64,000 bases of DNA from Bacteroidales bacterium 6E (GTDB lineage: Bacteria > Bacteroidota > Bacteroidia > Bacteroidales > Prolixibacteraceae): assembly GCA_001270045.2 (NCBI GenBank), contig DF970686.1, positions 434,001 to 498,000 on the forward strand, written 5' to 3'. This document shows positions 1-9,202 of this stretch, one piece after another; position 1 is the stretch's first letter, and each line of letters starts with the position of its first letter. Made by a program: the position numbers and the translations under genes. Under the pieces are notes generated by a model. That model made no database searches. It worked only from the letters and a program-made list of their open reading frames with translations, and had not been told where the DNA came from.

Positions 1-378
1 CTGCTGTCTGTCTTCAGGGTATGGTATAGGGAAATACTATATATTGCATTTGATGAAGAGTTTGCAAGGGCATCCGGTTTAAGGGTATCTGTATTTAATT
101 ATCTGCTAATGATGTTGATTGCGCTTACGGTTGTTCTCAACATAAGGGTTGTAGGGATTATTCTGATCCTTTCGTTGCTTACCATTCCTCAGGCGACTGC
201 CAATCTGTTCACCCGTGATTTCAGAAAGATAATTATACTTGCCATTCTGTTTGGTTTTATTGGTAGTATATCGGGATTGATGATATCCTATTTTTTAAAT
301 ATTCCATCAGGAGCCACGATCATATTTACATTAATAATCATGTTTGGACTTCTTAGGTTAATCAAACTTTTGAAATGA
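1..378 (+). CDS. Metal ABC transporter permease (ABC-3 family), C-terminal part
   Basis: The frame is open from the first base, so the gene starts upstream and only the last 125 residues are visible. They hold the motif DEEFARASGL followed by three or four hydrophobic segments, typical of the end of ZnuB/MntB/TroC-type permeases that import zinc, manganese or iron across the inner membrane with an ATPase and a binding protein. The partner genes would lie before the window. The stop overlaps the next start (ATGA), so the two are probably translationally coupled. The metal cannot be decided from this fragment. Confidence 0.85.
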   Translation: MLSVFRVWYREILYIAFDEEFARASGLRVSVFNYLLMMLIALTVVLNIRVVGIILILSLLTIPQATANLFTRDFRKIIILAILFGFIGSISGLMISYFLNIPSGATIIFTLIIMFGLLRLIKLLK

Positions 379-578
379 AGAAGCATGAGCCTGTAACAAT
401 AATATGTCAAAACTGTGGCTTTTCATTTCAGAAGGGTGATCTTGACAGGCAATGTAGTAATTGTTTTGCCTGTACAGGCTGTGAAATCTATCTTTGCCCG
501 AACTGCAGAAAGGATATTGTCATGAAACCAATAGGTCAGCCCCGTAAACGAAATTCTGACAAATCTTTAGATGCATAA
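375..578 (+). CDS. Small four-CxxC zinc-ribbon-like protein
   Basis: A 67-residue protein whose start overlaps the permease stop by four bases. It has eight cysteines in four CxxC pairs at residues 11/14, 27/30, 33/36 and 41/44, a spacing that fits one or two structural zinc sites. There is no signal peptide or membrane segment, so it is likely cytoplasmic. Coupling to a metal permease suggests a role linked to metal supply, but that is inference. I do not recognise a named family. Confidence 0.7.
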   Translation: MKKHEPVTIICQNCGFSFQKGDLDRQCSNCFACTGCEIYLCPNCRKDIVMKPIGQPRKRNSDKSLDA

Positions 579-618
579 ATAGTTCAATAAATGAATAATA
601 AGACGGAAAGATTGTCTT

Positions 619-1962
619 TTACCTTCCCTGTAATTCATTTCTGAATGAGGTTCTGACACAACGGAAACCGATAAATGACTTGGTGGTATCCTGATACTCA
701 AATGAACGGGTAGTGTTTCGTATGAAATAGGTTGCATCCTTAAATGATCCACCCCTGACAACCTTCCTTTTCATGACTTCCGGATCACCTGATCTTGCGG
801 TATATTCAATTTGTGGATTTAAGTCATTCATCAAGTCGTACCCGGATTCAAAATAGGCAGAACTTGTCCATTCCGCAACATTCCCTGCCATGTCATATAA
901 TCCATAATCATTAGGATCGAATGACCCTACTTTCATGGATGTCACCCGGGTATCACTATCTGCGACATAGTTACCCCTCATGGGCTTAAAATTCGCCATG
1001 AAGCAGCCTAGGGTATTTCGGGTATAATAACTCCCCCATGGATAAAGTGTGTTATCTCTTCCACCTCTGGCGGCATATTCCCATTCAGCTTCAGTTGGAA
1101 GACGATAATCATGAGGAGGAGAGTCATTCATTCGTGACCTGTAATTGCCCTGTAATTGGGTCCTCCAATCACAGAACGCGCGTGCCTGATCCCATGAGAC
1201 CCCGGTAACAGGGTAATCGTCGAAGCCAACATGCGAGAAATATTTATAGGTCATCGGTTCATTATACGAATATGTGAAGTCACGAACCCAGGTTAATGTA
1301 TCGGGATATACAGGCACAATCTCATGCATAATGAATGAACTTCGGTTGCTAACAGGTACTTCCTCTCCCTCGACATTCAGGATGGTTCCTTCGTATTTCT
1401 GGGTTTCATAATTATAGCTGTTAGCCCTGCGCGCAGCTTGTTGGAAATCAATCCAGTAATATTCATAAACCAGTTTTCGGGTATCAAGTTCTCTTCGATA
1501 TGAGATCCTTTCTTCCTCGGAGAAATACATTTCATCCAAGACCATCCGTGTATCCGGATCATTCCAATTGATGCGGGTTCGCCAATTATTCACTGGCTGG
1601 GAAATCGGATTGCCATACTGATCCTCTGCAATCATGTATTCAGGATCAGCCTGACTCAGTATTTTTCGGGCAATTGAATCTCGAACCCAATAAACGAATT
1701 GCCTGTATTCACTGTTCGTTATTTCAGTATCATCCATCCAGAAAGACTCAACCGAAACATTTCTCGAAGGATTGAATTCATGAAGTTCGTCATCGGTTGG
1801 ACCCATTACAAATGACCCTCGTTCAACGTATACCATACCGAAGGGTGCCGGTTCAAACCAAGCACCACGTGACCTGATCTTATCGGCACTATATATATCT
1901 GCTTTTCTGCAAGATGCAGTAATCAGAATTATAATAATGAATATCCAGCCTGATAATTTCAT
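619..1962 (-). CDS. Second GldK/PorK-like lipoprotein (FGE-sulfatase fold)
   Basis: A 447-residue lipoprotein with lipobox cysteine at residue 18 (ITASC) and a formylglycine-generating-enzyme-like domain. It closely resembles the gldK product at 5563-6918 over the whole length: both share blocks such as FWMDDTEITN, RDFTYSYNEP, EWEYAARGG, FMANFKP, SGNVAEWTS or AGNVAEWTS, and end with TTKSFIGFRCVR. It follows gldN on the same strand, but a terminator-like hairpin at 2027-2060 separates them. It could be a second ring subunit or a GldJ-like partner in the outer-membrane-associated T9SS ring. The similarity to GldK favours duplication over an ordinary GldJ. Paralogy is plain in the sequence; the role is inferred. 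Confidence 0.85.
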   Translation of the reverse strand: MKLSGWIFIIIILITASCRKADIYSADKIRSRGAWFEPAPFGMVYVERGSFVMGPTDDELHEFNPSRNVSVESFWMDDTEITNSEYRQFVYWVRDSIARKILSQADPEYMIAEDQYGNPISQPVNNWRTRINWNDPDTRMVLDEMYFSEEERISYRRELDTRKLVYEYYWIDFQQAARRANSYNYETQKYEGTILNVEGEEVPVSNRSSFIMHEIVPVYPDTLTWVRDFTYSYNEPMTYKYFSHVGFDDYPVTGVSWDQARAFCDWRTQLQGNYRSRMNDSPPHDYRLPTEAEWEYAARGGRDNTLYPWGSYYTRNTLGCFMANFKPMRGNYVADSDTRVTSMKVGSFDPNDYGLYDMAGNVAEWTSSAYFESGYDLMNDLNPQIEYTARSGDPEVMKRKVVRGGSFKDATYFIRNTTRSFEYQDTTKSFIGFRCVRTSFRNELQGR

Positions 1963-2026
1963 TTAATTTACGGTTCGGCTATACATTTAACGGGACAAAC
2001 ATCCAAAAATTTTCGAATATGATAAA

Positions 2027-2060
2027 AAAGGCCTTATGCGGTGGATTTCATAAGGCCTTT
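2027..2060 (-). terminator. Hairpin between gldN and the second gldK
   Basis: A perfect 12-bp stem (AAAGGCCTTATG pairing with CATAAGGCCTTT) with a 10-nt loop. On the minus strand the stem is followed by a T run, the form of a rho-independent terminator. It lies 17 nt after the gldN stop and 64 nt before the paralogue start, so it should end or attenuate the porP-gldKLMN transcript. Confidence 0.7.
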
Positions 2061-2077
2061 ACATTCACAGTAAAGTT

Positions 2078-2941
2078 TTAATATTCCCACAAATCCTGTT
2101 CGAAATTGAAAATCTTGTCTTCAATATTCTTCGATTCAAGCATGGCATCCTTGCCTGAAAGGTATTGACTAATTAACCTGTTGTTGTATACATTCGATTC
2201 CTGCACGATATAGCTGTTAAAATAACGCTTGATAAACAGGTCGTCGAATGACATTCTTCTTGAGTCGTTATAAGGATTAAATACTTCTGATGCAGCCAAT
2301 AAAGGTCTGGCTTCGGGATAATATACCCAAAAAACTTTCCTTCTCTGGACCGGAGATCCCTCAATGTTTTCTTCACCTTCGCGAAAAAATTCCTGAATTG
2401 GGCAAATTCCGATGATCCTTACCTGGAGGCGTGAATTTTGTTTATCAAAATACCATTCCTCTTTTATCATGAATTGTTTGACTTCCTGAAGCCTGATTTC
2501 GCCCTCAATGGTTCGGATCTCCATTTCGCCTGTTTCAAAATTCCTGACTTCCCTTGTGCGGGTTTCAGCACCAAATGCCTGTTTTACTTCATTAATGCCA
2601 ATAGGCATTTTAAAATCATCATCATTTCTGGCATCGTATGCGGTAATCTGACCGGTTTCAATCCCTTTCAGAAGAAGTTGTGACAAACTGGACATGCCAT
2701 CAACGGGAGCAGTGGGAAAATAAAGGGGTTGATTGATTTTTTCCCTTAAGTCGATAATTCTCCAGACCATCTTTGACCAGAATACGTCTGCCTCCCGTAC
2801 TGAGGGAAGTGGCATAGGTTTTTTCTGGAACGTGTCCTCTCGTTTATAGGCACCGTTTATAATTTGGGCAGATGAAAAATTCATCCCAGCCACCGTTATC
2901 AACAGGATTGCCACAATCGTTATTTGAAATAGTCTTTTCAT
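2078..2941 (-). CDS. gldN: Type IX secretion / gliding protein GldN (PorN)
   Basis: A 287-residue secreted protein with an N-terminal signal peptide (residues 1-25, ending near FSSAQ). It matches GldN/PorN in size, position and motifs, including FWSKMVWRIIDLREKINQPL and the run around KVFWVYYPEARPLLA. GldN/PorN binds GldK/PorK to form the large periplasmic ring at the outer membrane and contacts GldM. It starts three bases after the gldM stop, consistent with coupled translation, and ends the main operon before the hairpin at 2027-2060. Confidence 0.92.
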   Translation of the reverse strand: MKRLFQITIVAILLITVAGMNFSSAQIINGAYKREDTFQKKPMPLPSVREADVFWSKMVWRIIDLREKINQPLYFPTAPVDGMSSLSQLLLKGIETGQITAYDARNDDDFKMPIGINEVKQAFGAETRTREVRNFETGEMEIRTIEGEIRLQEVKQFMIKEEWYFDKQNSRLQVRIIGICPIQEFFREGEENIEGSPVQRRKVFWVYYPEARPLLAASEVFNPYNDSRRMSFDDLFIKRYFNSYIVQESNVYNNRLISQYLSGKDAMLESKNIEDKIFNFEQDLWEY

Positions 2942-2944
2942 ACT

Positions 2945-4552
2945 CTAGCGTATTTTGAAGCTGATGGGATCGAGGTCACGGTCCGTGCCATCATCCCCTT
3001 TTGCTTTGATATTATCGATATAAATAATACTACCGGTTACAAGGTTCCTGAACTGGGCTTTTTGGTCAGCGGTGAACCTGTTATTTGTCGATTTCCAGGT
3101 GTTCGCATATCCGCCTGCTCCGGTAAGGGTAACATCAAATTGTGTAACCGTAAATTTAAGGTCAAAGTCAAAATCAGGCAAAACAGCCATAATTCCGTCT
3201 TCCAGTTGCAGGTCTTCTTTACGGATATTGCCTCCCGTGAGATTGGCAACCTGAGCTACCGGATCGGGAACACGTTTAACCCTGAAGTTCATACTTCCCA
3301 TAAGTTTTTCGGTACCACCGACCTGCGAATAAACCGTAACAGTCGTTCTTCTACCTTGTTCATCAAGTTCATTTGGGTAGACATAGTATTCATTTCCCTG
3401 CTGTACTATTCTTCCGTTCGATACAGCTATTCTTAGGTTTTCCTTGGTAACTCCGGGTACGGAAACGTCAACAGGATTGGCAATACCCCTGTAAAAGACG
3501 TTCATTTTCGTTGGAGAAATGGTCACGCTGGGTGGTGTAACCTGATATTCCTGTGTAAAAGGATAGTTTCTTATGGTTCCTTCAGGGGTTTTATAATTGA
3601 TTACTCCACTCCAGCGAAAGGTGCCGGCTTCAATTGCCCTAAGCCTGTAAATTCCCTTTCCATCCTCAATGGGCAAAGGCCTTTCATTTACAAGTATTAC
3701 AGGATCTTCAGTAGTGTCAATGGCTGCAAGGAAAACCTGTGCTACATACTCTTCACCCTGAAGGATGATTGCTGAGTTGGCAATTACCTGTGCTCCAAGC
3801 TTGTTAAATTTAAATGCTCCTGCATCGATTTGTGAATAAAGGTAATTTAAAAGGTTTGCCTCTGAGTTTTTTACATCAATTTGTAATTTTGACAAAAGAG
3901 TCAAAATTGCAGCCAAGGGTTTATTTTCAAAATATAAACTTTCCCAGGTTCTTCTTTCCCCACTCTTTAGGGTAAAACGACTATCTGCTGTCTCCAGTTC
4001 CTGATTAATGGTTTGTTTAAGTTCAGCATCCTGTTCTGGAATGATACCTTCGACAAACTCACGATATGAACCAATCTGATCTTTTAGTTTTGATGCCTCT
4101 TTTTGTGCAATCATGATTTCAGAAGGAGTATTCAGGTCGTCCTCTTTTTTGATGACCAGGGTGTCCTTATTCATGTTGACAAAAATAAACTCATCTCCTT
4201 TCAACGGACGATCCGGTGTCCTGGGTATCGTACCGGAGGCAAGTACCAGCTTTTCCTTTAAGGCGTCGATATAACCGACAAGAGAATTCGATTTTTCCTT
4301 GACCTGATCGGCTTGACTTTTCCACTCCTCAACCTTTGCCGGATTTTCGGCATAAGCCTGTTCGAATGCCGAATAGATCTGTTGATTTTTATTTTCTACG
4401 GCATTTAATGTCTGAATCAGGCTGGAATCAACTACCCTGTATGCCTCCAGAACCTGTGCCGCCACATTCAGTGCCAACATTGCCGTCAGCACTATGTACA
4501 TCATGTTTATCATTTTTTGCCTCGGGGTTTCCGGGCAATTCTTGGTACCCAT
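2945..4552 (-). CDS. gldM: Type IX secretion motor protein GldM (PorM)
   Basis: A 535-residue inner-membrane protein with a short cytoplasmic N-terminus (NCPETPRQKMINMMYIVLTA) that runs into one membrane helix at about residues 16-35, then a long periplasmic part of helical bundle and beta domains. This is the GldM/PorM pattern. GldM with GldL forms the proton-driven motor of the T9SS; its periplasmic domains reach the GldK/GldN ring. The gene is tightly packed between gldL (22-nt gap) and gldN (3-nt gap). Nothing looks truncated. Confidence 0.95.
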   Translation of the reverse strand: MGTKNCPETPRQKMINMMYIVLTAMLALNVAAQVLEAYRVVDSSLIQTLNAVENKNQQIYSAFEQAYAENPAKVEEWKSQADQVKEKSNSLVGYIDALKEKLVLASGTIPRTPDRPLKGDEFIFVNMNKDTLVIKKEDDLNTPSEIMIAQKEASKLKDQIGSYREFVEGIIPEQDAELKQTINQELETADSRFTLKSGERRTWESLYFENKPLAAILTLLSKLQIDVKNSEANLLNYLYSQIDAGAFKFNKLGAQVIANSAIILQGEEYVAQVFLAAIDTTEDPVILVNERPLPIEDGKGIYRLRAIEAGTFRWSGVINYKTPEGTIRNYPFTQEYQVTPPSVTISPTKMNVFYRGIANPVDVSVPGVTKENLRIAVSNGRIVQQGNEYYVYPNELDEQGRRTTVTVYSQVGGTEKLMGSMNFRVKRVPDPVAQVANLTGGNIRKEDLQLEDGIMAVLPDFDFDLKFTVTQFDVTLTGAGGYANTWKSTNNRFTADQKAQFRNLVTGSIIYIDNIKAKGDDGTDRDLDPISFKIR

Positions 4553-4574
4553 AATTGCAGTTTAACAGGTTCTG

Positions 4575-5543
4575 TTATTTTTTATAATTCAATGCACCGA
4601 GCATATTGCCGTAAATTGTATTCAGTGCTTCAAGATGTTGGTTCAGTTTGCTTGCATTTTCCTGATAACGCCTGAGTTCATCAACCGATGAGGCCAGGAT
4701 TTCATTCATTTTGCCCAGGTCTGAGTTGAACTTCATTCCTGCCTTGAACTGATCTTCGGTACCCTTTAATTGATTTTCCACAGCATTGTTAAGCGTAGAA
4801 AGATTCTTGTTCAGTCGGGCAAGGTTTTCCGCATAATCAGCTGAATGATTCAGGTTCTTCAGGCTCTCTTCCATCTTCTGGGCTGCCGTTTTATAGGTAT
4901 TTGCAAGGAAAGTACCGGATTCAGAGATTTTGGAGGAGATTTCTTCACCTGACTGGTTGATTTTGTCAATTACCGATTGACTGGATTTGCCGATCTGCCT
5001 TGAGGTGTTCTGGTAAGTTTCCACCAATTCGTTCACTGAGCTGTGAATGTTCTGGTGTGCCTTGGCATTCAGCTCACTGAATGATCCGATGGCTTCACCG
5101 GCTGATGAAAGGTTTCTGACATACATTTCTGTCGCAACCGTTGCCGATGAGATATCACTGAGTCCTTTGGCTGTATTGCTTAACTCAGAAAGGCTGAATC
5201 CCACTTTTTTGATAAGCTCAGGAGTCAGATCGGTCCCTTTCAGCAGGTCATCCAGTTTTCCTTTTCCCCGGGTTTCAAGTTCATCAAATTCTGTGACTTC
5301 ATAATCCTCACGCAGTTCCGGGTATACCTTCGACCATTCAGGAATTTCAAGTGGCGGTTCAAAAGCAGAGATGAAAAAGATAGTTGCTTCCGTAAGTAGA
5401 CCAATGGCAAGAATTACTCCGGAATAAGGCCAGTGCTGAAGTTTGAATAAAGCACCGATAAGTACGACGGATGCACCCCAGCTATAAATGTAACCGGTTA
5501 TTGCTTTTGCCCGTTTTGTTTTTAAGAGTTCACCAATGTTCAT
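4575..5543 (-). CDS. gldL: Type IX secretion motor protein GldL (PorL)
   Basis: A 322-residue protein with two N-terminal membrane helices (about residues 17-37 and 41-62, containing KLQHWPYSG) and a long cytoplasmic tail rich in coiled-coil heptads and Ser/Asn. This matches GldL/PorL, which forms the inner-membrane stator-like complex with GldM and carries the membrane glutamate needed for proton flow. The length is close to PorL rather than the shorter flavobacterial GldL. Gene order K-L-M-N is the conserved one. Confidence 0.93.
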   Translation of the reverse strand: MNIGELLKTKRAKAITGYIYSWGASVVLIGALFKLQHWPYSGVILAIGLLTEATIFFISAFEPPLEIPEWSKVYPELREDYEVTEFDELETRGKGKLDDLLKGTDLTPELIKKVGFSLSELSNTAKGLSDISSATVATEMYVRNLSSAGEAIGSFSELNAKAHQNIHSSVNELVETYQNTSRQIGKSSQSVIDKINQSGEEISSKISESGTFLANTYKTAAQKMEESLKNLNHSADYAENLARLNKNLSTLNNAVENQLKGTEDQFKAGMKFNSDLGKMNEILASSVDELRRYQENASKLNQHLEALNTIYGNMLGALNYKK

Positions 5544-5562
5544 AATGGAAACAATTTATAAT

Positions 5563-6918
5563 TTAAAATTCGTTACCAAAAGTTGAACGGACACAACGGA
5601 ATCCAATAAATGATTTGGTTGTATCCTGATATTCAAAACTTCGTGTTGAAACTTGTGTAAAGTATGCAACATCCTTATAGGAACCTCCCCTGATAACTTT
5701 TCGTTTCATCACTGCCGGATCATCAGGAAGTGCATTATATTCGAAATTGGGGTTGAGATCATTGATCAGCATGTACCCTGATTCGTCATATGCAGTGCTT
5801 GTCCATTCTGCTACGTTACCCGACATGTCGTAGAGTCCAAAGTCGTTGGGATCATAACTGGCAACCCTCATGGTACTGATACCGCCATCCTCGACATAAT
5901 TTCCACGCAAAGGTTTGAAGTTGGCCATAAAAACACCTTCCTTATCCCGGGTATAATAACCTCCCCAGGGATACATCGAGAATTTCTTGCCTCCCCTCGC
6001 TGCATATTCCCATTCAGTTTCTGTAGGTAAGCGATACTCCATTAGGGAAGGTTGCATTTTGCTGTCCATGTAATCGCTTTGGATTTTTGTCCTCCAGCTG
6101 CAAAATGCCCGTGCCTGCTCCCATGAAATGCCCACTACAGGATATTCATCAAAGCCAGGATGCCAAAAATACCTGGTTGCCCAGGGCTCATTGTAAGAAT
6201 AGGTAAAATCCCTTATCCAGGTTAATGTATCGGGATAAACATTCACCAATTTCCTGAAAATAAAAGAAGAGCGGTTTTCAATGGCAACTTCATTTCCTTG
6301 CTGATCAAATACTGTTCCCTCGTAACGCTGGGTCTCAAAATTGTAACTGTTACTTCGACGGGCTGCCTGCTGATAATCGATCCACCAGTATTCATAGAAG
6401 AGTTTACGCGGATCAATCTCTTTCTTTCCCATGAACCTTTCATTTTCAGGAATATACATGTCCTGAAGTGCCATAACGACATCAGGATCATTCCAGTCGA
6501 TTCTCTCCCTCCAAGAAATCTGGGGCCGGTCAAGGGGATTGCCTTCTCTGTCTTCAGTAATCAAGTATTCCGGATATTGTTGTCCTAGCATTTGTCTGGC
6601 AATGGAGTCGCGCACCCAATGAACGAATTGTCTGTATTCAGTATTGGTGATTTCCGTATCATCCATCCAAAAAGCATCAATGGATACAGTACGGGATGGT
6701 GTGGTTGAAGCAGCCGGATCCTGGTCGCTGGGCCCGATATTGAGGGTTCCCCTTCTGACAAACACCATACCGTATGGTGGTGTTTCGCGCCATTTTCCCT
6801 GCCGTTTGACACCGACAAGTTCACCGTTTCCATACCCACTTCCGCTTCCCGGACCAAAACAGCCGGTAAAGCTTAAGGAGGTAATGAGCACCATTAGTAC
6901 AAGAAATATTCTTTTCAT
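5563..6918 (-). CDS. gldK: Type IX secretion lipoprotein GldK (PorK)
   Basis: A 451-residue lipoprotein with signal peptide and lipobox cysteine at residue 20 (LSFTGC), then a formylglycine-generating-enzyme-like fold with blocks FWMDDTEITN, YRLPTETEWEYAARGG, GNVAEWTSTAY and FIGFRCVR. Its place between porP and gldL identifies it as GldK/PorK, the outer-membrane-anchored subunit of the GldK-GldN ring. The FGE fold is structural here and no enzyme activity is expected. A close paralogue lies after gldN at 619-1962. Confidence 0.93.
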   Translation of the reverse strand: MKRIFLVLMVLITSLSFTGCFGPGSGSGYGNGELVGVKRQGKWRETPPYGMVFVRRGTLNIGPSDQDPAASTTPSRTVSIDAFWMDDTEITNTEYRQFVHWVRDSIARQMLGQQYPEYLITEDREGNPLDRPQISWRERIDWNDPDVVMALQDMYIPENERFMGKKEIDPRKLFYEYWWIDYQQAARRSNSYNFETQRYEGTVFDQQGNEVAIENRSSFIFRKLVNVYPDTLTWIRDFTYSYNEPWATRYFWHPGFDEYPVVGISWEQARAFCSWRTKIQSDYMDSKMQPSLMEYRLPTETEWEYAARGGKKFSMYPWGGYYTRDKEGVFMANFKPLRGNYVEDGGISTMRVASYDPNDFGLYDMSGNVAEWTSTAYDESGYMLINDLNPNFEYNALPDDPAVMKRKVIRGGSYKDVAYFTQVSTRSFEYQDTTKSFIGFRCVRSTFGNEF

Positions 6919-6939
6919 AGTTCAGTAAATATAGTTTTT

Positions 6940-7890
6940 TTACAAAAACCTTACGCTTTTATACTTTTTGTTGCGGTTCCGGTCCAGATCCAATGAATAA
7001 CCCAGAAATATCTCATGGGAACCATAACCATATCTTCCTATGGCTGAGGTAACCAGATCAAACGAATATCCAACCTTTAACCCATTCATCAACTCAATTC
7101 CCATTAGCAGCGCTACCGCATCCTGGATCCTGTAAGAAACACCGCCCCATATCCTGTCGTTATAAACCAGGTTTGTATTCAAATCAACTGTCCAACCCGC
7201 AATGTCGCTTTTCATCAAAAACGATGGGCGCAACTCAAATAACGGATCTGACAGCCTGATATTGTATCCCCCCATCAGATAATAATGTCTGGCAAGGTAT
7301 GTTTCAGCCAGATCGGCAAACTTGATTGCGGGTTCATTAACGTGGGTTACGGATACACCTAAATAGTATTGTGGGCCATGAAGGTATAATCCCAAACCTG
7401 CATCAAAGGCAACCTGCGATACCTCTCCCTGCGGAATCCCGGTATCTGATCCGGGCTGGGTATATATACCCTCATCATCTTCAGGCATTTCCCATTCTCC
7501 ATTTGTGCCGATGTTAAAAACTCCTGCCGAAACACCAATTCCAAGTGTTCCAAATGATAACCTGGCTTTATAGGAATAGTTGAAATTTACGAGAACGTAC
7601 TGATCGAATCCAATCTCATCACTGACAATATTCAATCCGATACCACTTGGAGCACCAAACAGGTCAACGGCTGCGTCAGCACTGAATACTAGTGTTTTTG
7701 AAGCTCCCGGAAAACCAGTCCATTGGTACCGGTTCAGAATAATCCCGCTGACAGCATCGTCACTTCCTGCAAACCCCGGGTTCACCCCCAGTTTGTAAAA
7801 CATATTGTTGGTGTACTGCGGGTCCTGCTGTCCAAGTGCCGCTAAATTAACCAGAAAAAATATAAGTAGAAAGTAAAATGTCTTTCTCAT
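6940..7890 (-). CDS. porP: PorP/SprF family T9SS outer-membrane protein
   Basis: A 316-residue outer-membrane beta-barrel protein with signal peptide (ends near LAALGQ) and the family opening QQDPQYTNNMFYKLGVNPGF. I take the ATG at 7890; a longer frame would begin at TTG two codons earlier. PorP/SprF proteins associate with the T9SS and with surface adhesins or attachment. It starts the porP-gldK-gldL-gldM-gldN block, the same order as in Porphyromonas. The gap to gldK is only 21 nt. Confidence 0.9.
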   Translation of the reverse strand: MRKTFYFLLIFFLVNLAALGQQDPQYTNNMFYKLGVNPGFAGSDDAVSGIILNRYQWTGFPGASKTLVFSADAAVDLFGAPSGIGLNIVSDEIGFDQYVLVNFNYSYKARLSFGTLGIGVSAGVFNIGTNGEWEMPEDDEGIYTQPGSDTGIPQGEVSQVAFDAGLGLYLHGPQYYLGVSVTHVNEPAIKFADLAETYLARHYYLMGGYNIRLSDPLFELRPSFLMKSDIAGWTVDLNTNLVYNDRIWGGVSYRIQDAVALLMGIELMNGLKVGYSFDLVTSAIGRYGYGSHEIFLGYSLDLDRNRNKKYKSVRFL

Positions 7891-8007
7891 AAACAATTAT
7901 GCTCGTCAGGCTGTGCTTTTTATCAACAAAACGTAAGTGCCTGCAATTCGCCTTTGTTGATATCAGATTATTTTCACGGTTTAGCAAAGAACGCATTTAA
8001 TTTTTTA

Positions 8008-9168
8008 TTATTTTGACTGTCGTTCTGTTTTTCTGAGATATTTCAGGCATATCTCAGGGATTTCCCTGGTTATTGCCTTTCGATAGTCAGACTCATTGCA
8101 GGCAATGATCCAGCTATCTCCCTCGCCATACGATATTTCTATCCACCATCGGTTGGTGACAGGCTGATGAAAAAACACCAGTGTTTCACCATGTTCTTCC
8201 ATTTCGACAAAATAACGGGTAAATGCTTCTTTGTTGATTGCCGGATCTTCCTTCCTTCGGTGTAGGGTGCCTTCCAAAAAGTACCAGATAATCTGGGCTG
8301 CCAAAGCCGTAGAGTTGCCTGATCTATCCATTTCCGGATTTACTTCAAATAATCCGAAAGCAGTAAGCCTGTTGCTAAGTCCCGCATATCTGGCAATCTG
8401 ACATGCCTCCTCTGAATAGAACCCGTTAGGCGAAGGTGAATACTGGCCTTCTGCATCAGAATATCGGATACATGAGATATCAAAACTCAGGAAATGACTA
8501 TTTCTCAGTATGGGCTCGGTCATTGGAAAATCATCCCTGATTCGTCCTAGTTGATGATAATCGAATGTGCTGTCTTTCAGGTATCTTAAAATGTCAGGAG
8601 GTACGTAATGGCCCTGAATGCCAAGCATATCGAGATGGAACAGTTCAGGATTCTCTTTCAGGATCCTGGTGATAAAGTTTTTTGAATCAGTGGTCTCACG
8701 GGTTGATTTTACATCTACCCTGGCATCTGCAATTGCCATTGTAAACTCCGGATTGGTCTGAAAAGCTCTGGCAATACCAATGCTTAGATCTTGTCCACCG
8801 CCCAAAATGATTGAAATAATCCCTTCCTCGTTCAAATAATCAATCACATCTCGCAACGCAAAATAGACATCATTTTCCGACCGTCCCGATTTGAGGTTTC
8901 CCAGATCGATAATTTTTAGGGAAGTGTCGAAACAACTCAGTTGATACAGATGCTTCCTGATTTCATCAGGTGCCTTGGCCGTTCCTTTATTCGGAGATTT
9001 TCTTTCGTCAGGCACGCCAATAAGCGCGATGGTATACTTCCCCGGTCCCTTGTCCCCCAATTTGATAGTATCTTTCTCAATAAAGTATCCCAGCGAATTT
9101 TTGTTGAATTTCTTCTCCGACTGAAACTGGTCAAAATCAACCGCATCAAAATAGGGTGGAAGGATCAT
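8008..9168 (-). CDS. Arginase/formimidoylglutamase-fold protein with altered metal site
   Basis: A 386-residue protein of the ureohydrolase (arginase, agmatinase, formimidoylglutamase) fold. The three metal motifs are recognisable but changed: GGGQD at residues 123-127 where the family has GGGHD or GGDHS, DARVD at 148-152 for DAHxD, and SFDIS at 228-232 for SFDxD. Two histidines and one aspartate that bind the manganese pair are therefore replaced. It may be a pseudoenzyme or bind something else. It lies between topA and the T9SS operon on the same strand, 34 nt after topA. I do not assign a reaction. Confidence 0.8.
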   Translation of the reverse strand: MILPPYFDAVDFDQFQSEKKFNKNSLGYFIEKDTIKLGDKGPGKYTIALIGVPDERKSPNKGTAKAPDEIRKHLYQLSCFDTSLKIIDLGNLKSGRSENDVYFALRDVIDYLNEEGIISIILGGGQDLSIGIARAFQTNPEFTMAIADARVDVKSTRETTDSKNFITRILKENPELFHLDMLGIQGHYVPPDILRYLKDSTFDYHQLGRIRDDFPMTEPILRNSHFLSFDISCIRYSDAEGQYSPSPNGFYSEEACQIARYAGLSNRLTAFGLFEVNPEMDRSGNSTALAAQIIWYFLEGTLHRRKEDPAINKEAFTRYFVEMEEHGETLVFFHQPVTNRWWIEISYGEGDSWIIACNESDYRKAITREIPEICLKYLRKTERQSK

Positions 9169-9202
9169 GTGAAATGTTATATGCGTTCAAAAAGAATGTA
9201 AT

